NCBI GenBank assembly: GCA_050258815.1
Contig: JBLMZM010000182.1
Coordinates: forward strand, 16,454 to 80,453
DNA length: 64,000 bases
Origin: JAAXKN01 sp050258815
Lineage (GTDB): Bacteria; Bacteroidota; Ignavibacteria; Ignavibacteriales; SURF-24
Direction of reading: 5' to 3'
Each line of letters opens with the position of its first letter. Positions within the stretch are counted from its first letter, which is position 1. Shown in pieces: positions 63,403-64,000 of the stretch. The notes beneath the pieces are model-generated. The model searched no databases, was not told the origin of the DNA, and saw only the letters and a program-made list of their open reading frames with translations. Position numbers and translations under genes: made by a program.

Positions 63403-64000
63403 ATGGAGTTACTACAAAAAATCAATGAAAAGTCCGCAGTAGTAGGAATCGTCGGCCTCGGCTACGTAGGCCTGCCTTTGGGGCTTGAATTCGCGCTGAA
63501 GGGATTCTCCGTGATCGGTTTCGATCTCGATCCAAGGAAACCTGAGTTCCTATCTCAGGGTAAAACCTACATTAAGCATATAAGCGAAGAAAAAATTAAA
63601 AAAGCTGTTGGGAGCGGCAAGTTCTCTGCTACCACGGATTTCTCCCGTTTACCCGAGGCGGATGCCATCATAATATGTGTCCCGACTCCCCTGGATGAAC
63701 ACCGCGAACCTGATATGACCTATATTGTAAATAGTGCCAGGGTCATTCAGCAGTATCTCAGAAAAGGGCAGTTGGTGTCGCTCGAATCGACCACATATCC
63801 CGGTACAACCGATGAAATATTACTTCCGATGTTTGAAGAGGCCCCCGGGGTACAGAAAAAGGCAAAGGGAGCGGCTGATAATACAAAATTCATTGTAGGC
63901 AAGGACTTTTATCTGGCATTCAGTCCGGAGCGTGAAGATCCTAACAATCCCGATTACTCGACTTCCACCATACCGAAGGTAGTAGGGGGCGTGACGCCTG
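63403..64000 (+). CDS. UDP-N-acetyl-hexosamine 6-dehydrogenase (3' partial)
   Basis: The right edge cuts this gene after 199 codons. The visible part is the NAD-binding domain of a nucleotide-sugar dehydrogenase: G-I-V-G-L-G-Y-V-G-L-P-L (residues 15-26), then I-C-V-P-T-P-L-D, S-T-T-Y-P-G-T-T and F-S-P-E-R-E-D-P. The V-P-T-P-L and P-E-R-E-D-P patterns are those of the WbpA/TviB-like enzymes that oxidise UDP-GlcNAc or UDP-GalNAc to the uronate rather than of UDP-glucose dehydrogenase. It probably opens a polysaccharide operon continuing to the right. Confidence 0.93.
   Translation, partial: MELLQKINEKSAVVGIVGLGYVGLPLGLEFALKGFSVIGFDLDPRKPEFLSQGKTYIKHISEEKIKKAVGSGKFSATTDFSRLPEADAIIICVPTPLDEHREPDMTYIVNSARVIQQYLRKGQLVSLESTTYPGTTDEILLPMFEEAPGVQKKAKGAADNTKFIVGKDFYLAFSPEREDPNNPDYSTSTIPKVVGGVTP

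Overview
The window reads as chromosomal DNA of a member of the Ignavibacteria (Ignavibacteriota, in or near the Bacteroidota/Chlorobi group). The main pointers are a type IX secretion sorting domain opened by an N-Y-P-N-P-F-N-P motif at 2.8-3.1 kb, many Bacteroidota-type envelope families (DUF3857/transglutaminase proteins, carboxypeptidase-regulatory domain, DUF2911, Omp85), several TTG starts and AT-rich intergenic DNA with short-period repeats. I see no tRNA, rRNA, CRISPR array, phage or insertion sequence.

Layout. 0-8.2 kb: glycan-degradation cluster (T9SS-exported multidomain protein, GH2 beta-mannosidase, secreted six-hairpin glycosidase). 8.3-17.3 kb: PEBP protein, PAS histidine kinase, an unrecognised protein, DUF2911 protein and a 1455-residue acyl-CoA dehydratase activase fusion. 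17.3-19 kb: a solo TrpB2-type tryptophan synthase beta chain on the minus strand, preceded by an unannotated 28-residue leader peptide with four clustered Trp codons and a five-arm attenuator. 19-30.8 kb: aldo/keto reductase, lipoproteins, an Omp85 protein and two overlapping DUF3857 genes, the first with lost catalytic residues. 31-39 kb: SlyD-like FKBP, cytoplasmic PAS kinase overlapping an Rcp1-type response regulator, a decayed gene fragment, an outer-membrane barrel, a chemotaxis receptor and a 1-Cys peroxiredoxin. 39-41 kb: Trm112-like protein and an FAD-linked oxidase.

40.9-55.6 kb, all minus strand, holds the whole C5 heme pathway from glutamyl-tRNA to protoheme: ccsA/hemX-like, hemA, hemC, a TetR-HemD fusion, hemE, hemN, hemH, hemY and hemB, closed by a terminator, then an aldo/keto reductase, an MFS transporter and hemL. 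The hemD function is carried on the C-terminus of a TetR-type DNA-binding protein, so one polypeptide may both make uroporphyrinogen III and regulate transcription. Twelve exact heptamers lie just upstream of the block. Between the aldo/keto reductase and MFS genes, four adjacent stem-loops end in a terminator touching the MFS start.

55.8-64 kb: nucleotide-sugar genes (gmd, fcl, wecB and a UDP-sugar dehydrogenase cut by the right edge) for surface polysaccharide, interspersed with a small membrane protein, a MarR regulator and uvrB. The intergenic DNA here is rich in short repeated words.

The two strongest leads are the Trp-codon attenuator in front of trpB2 and the TetR-HemD fusion inside the heme operon.
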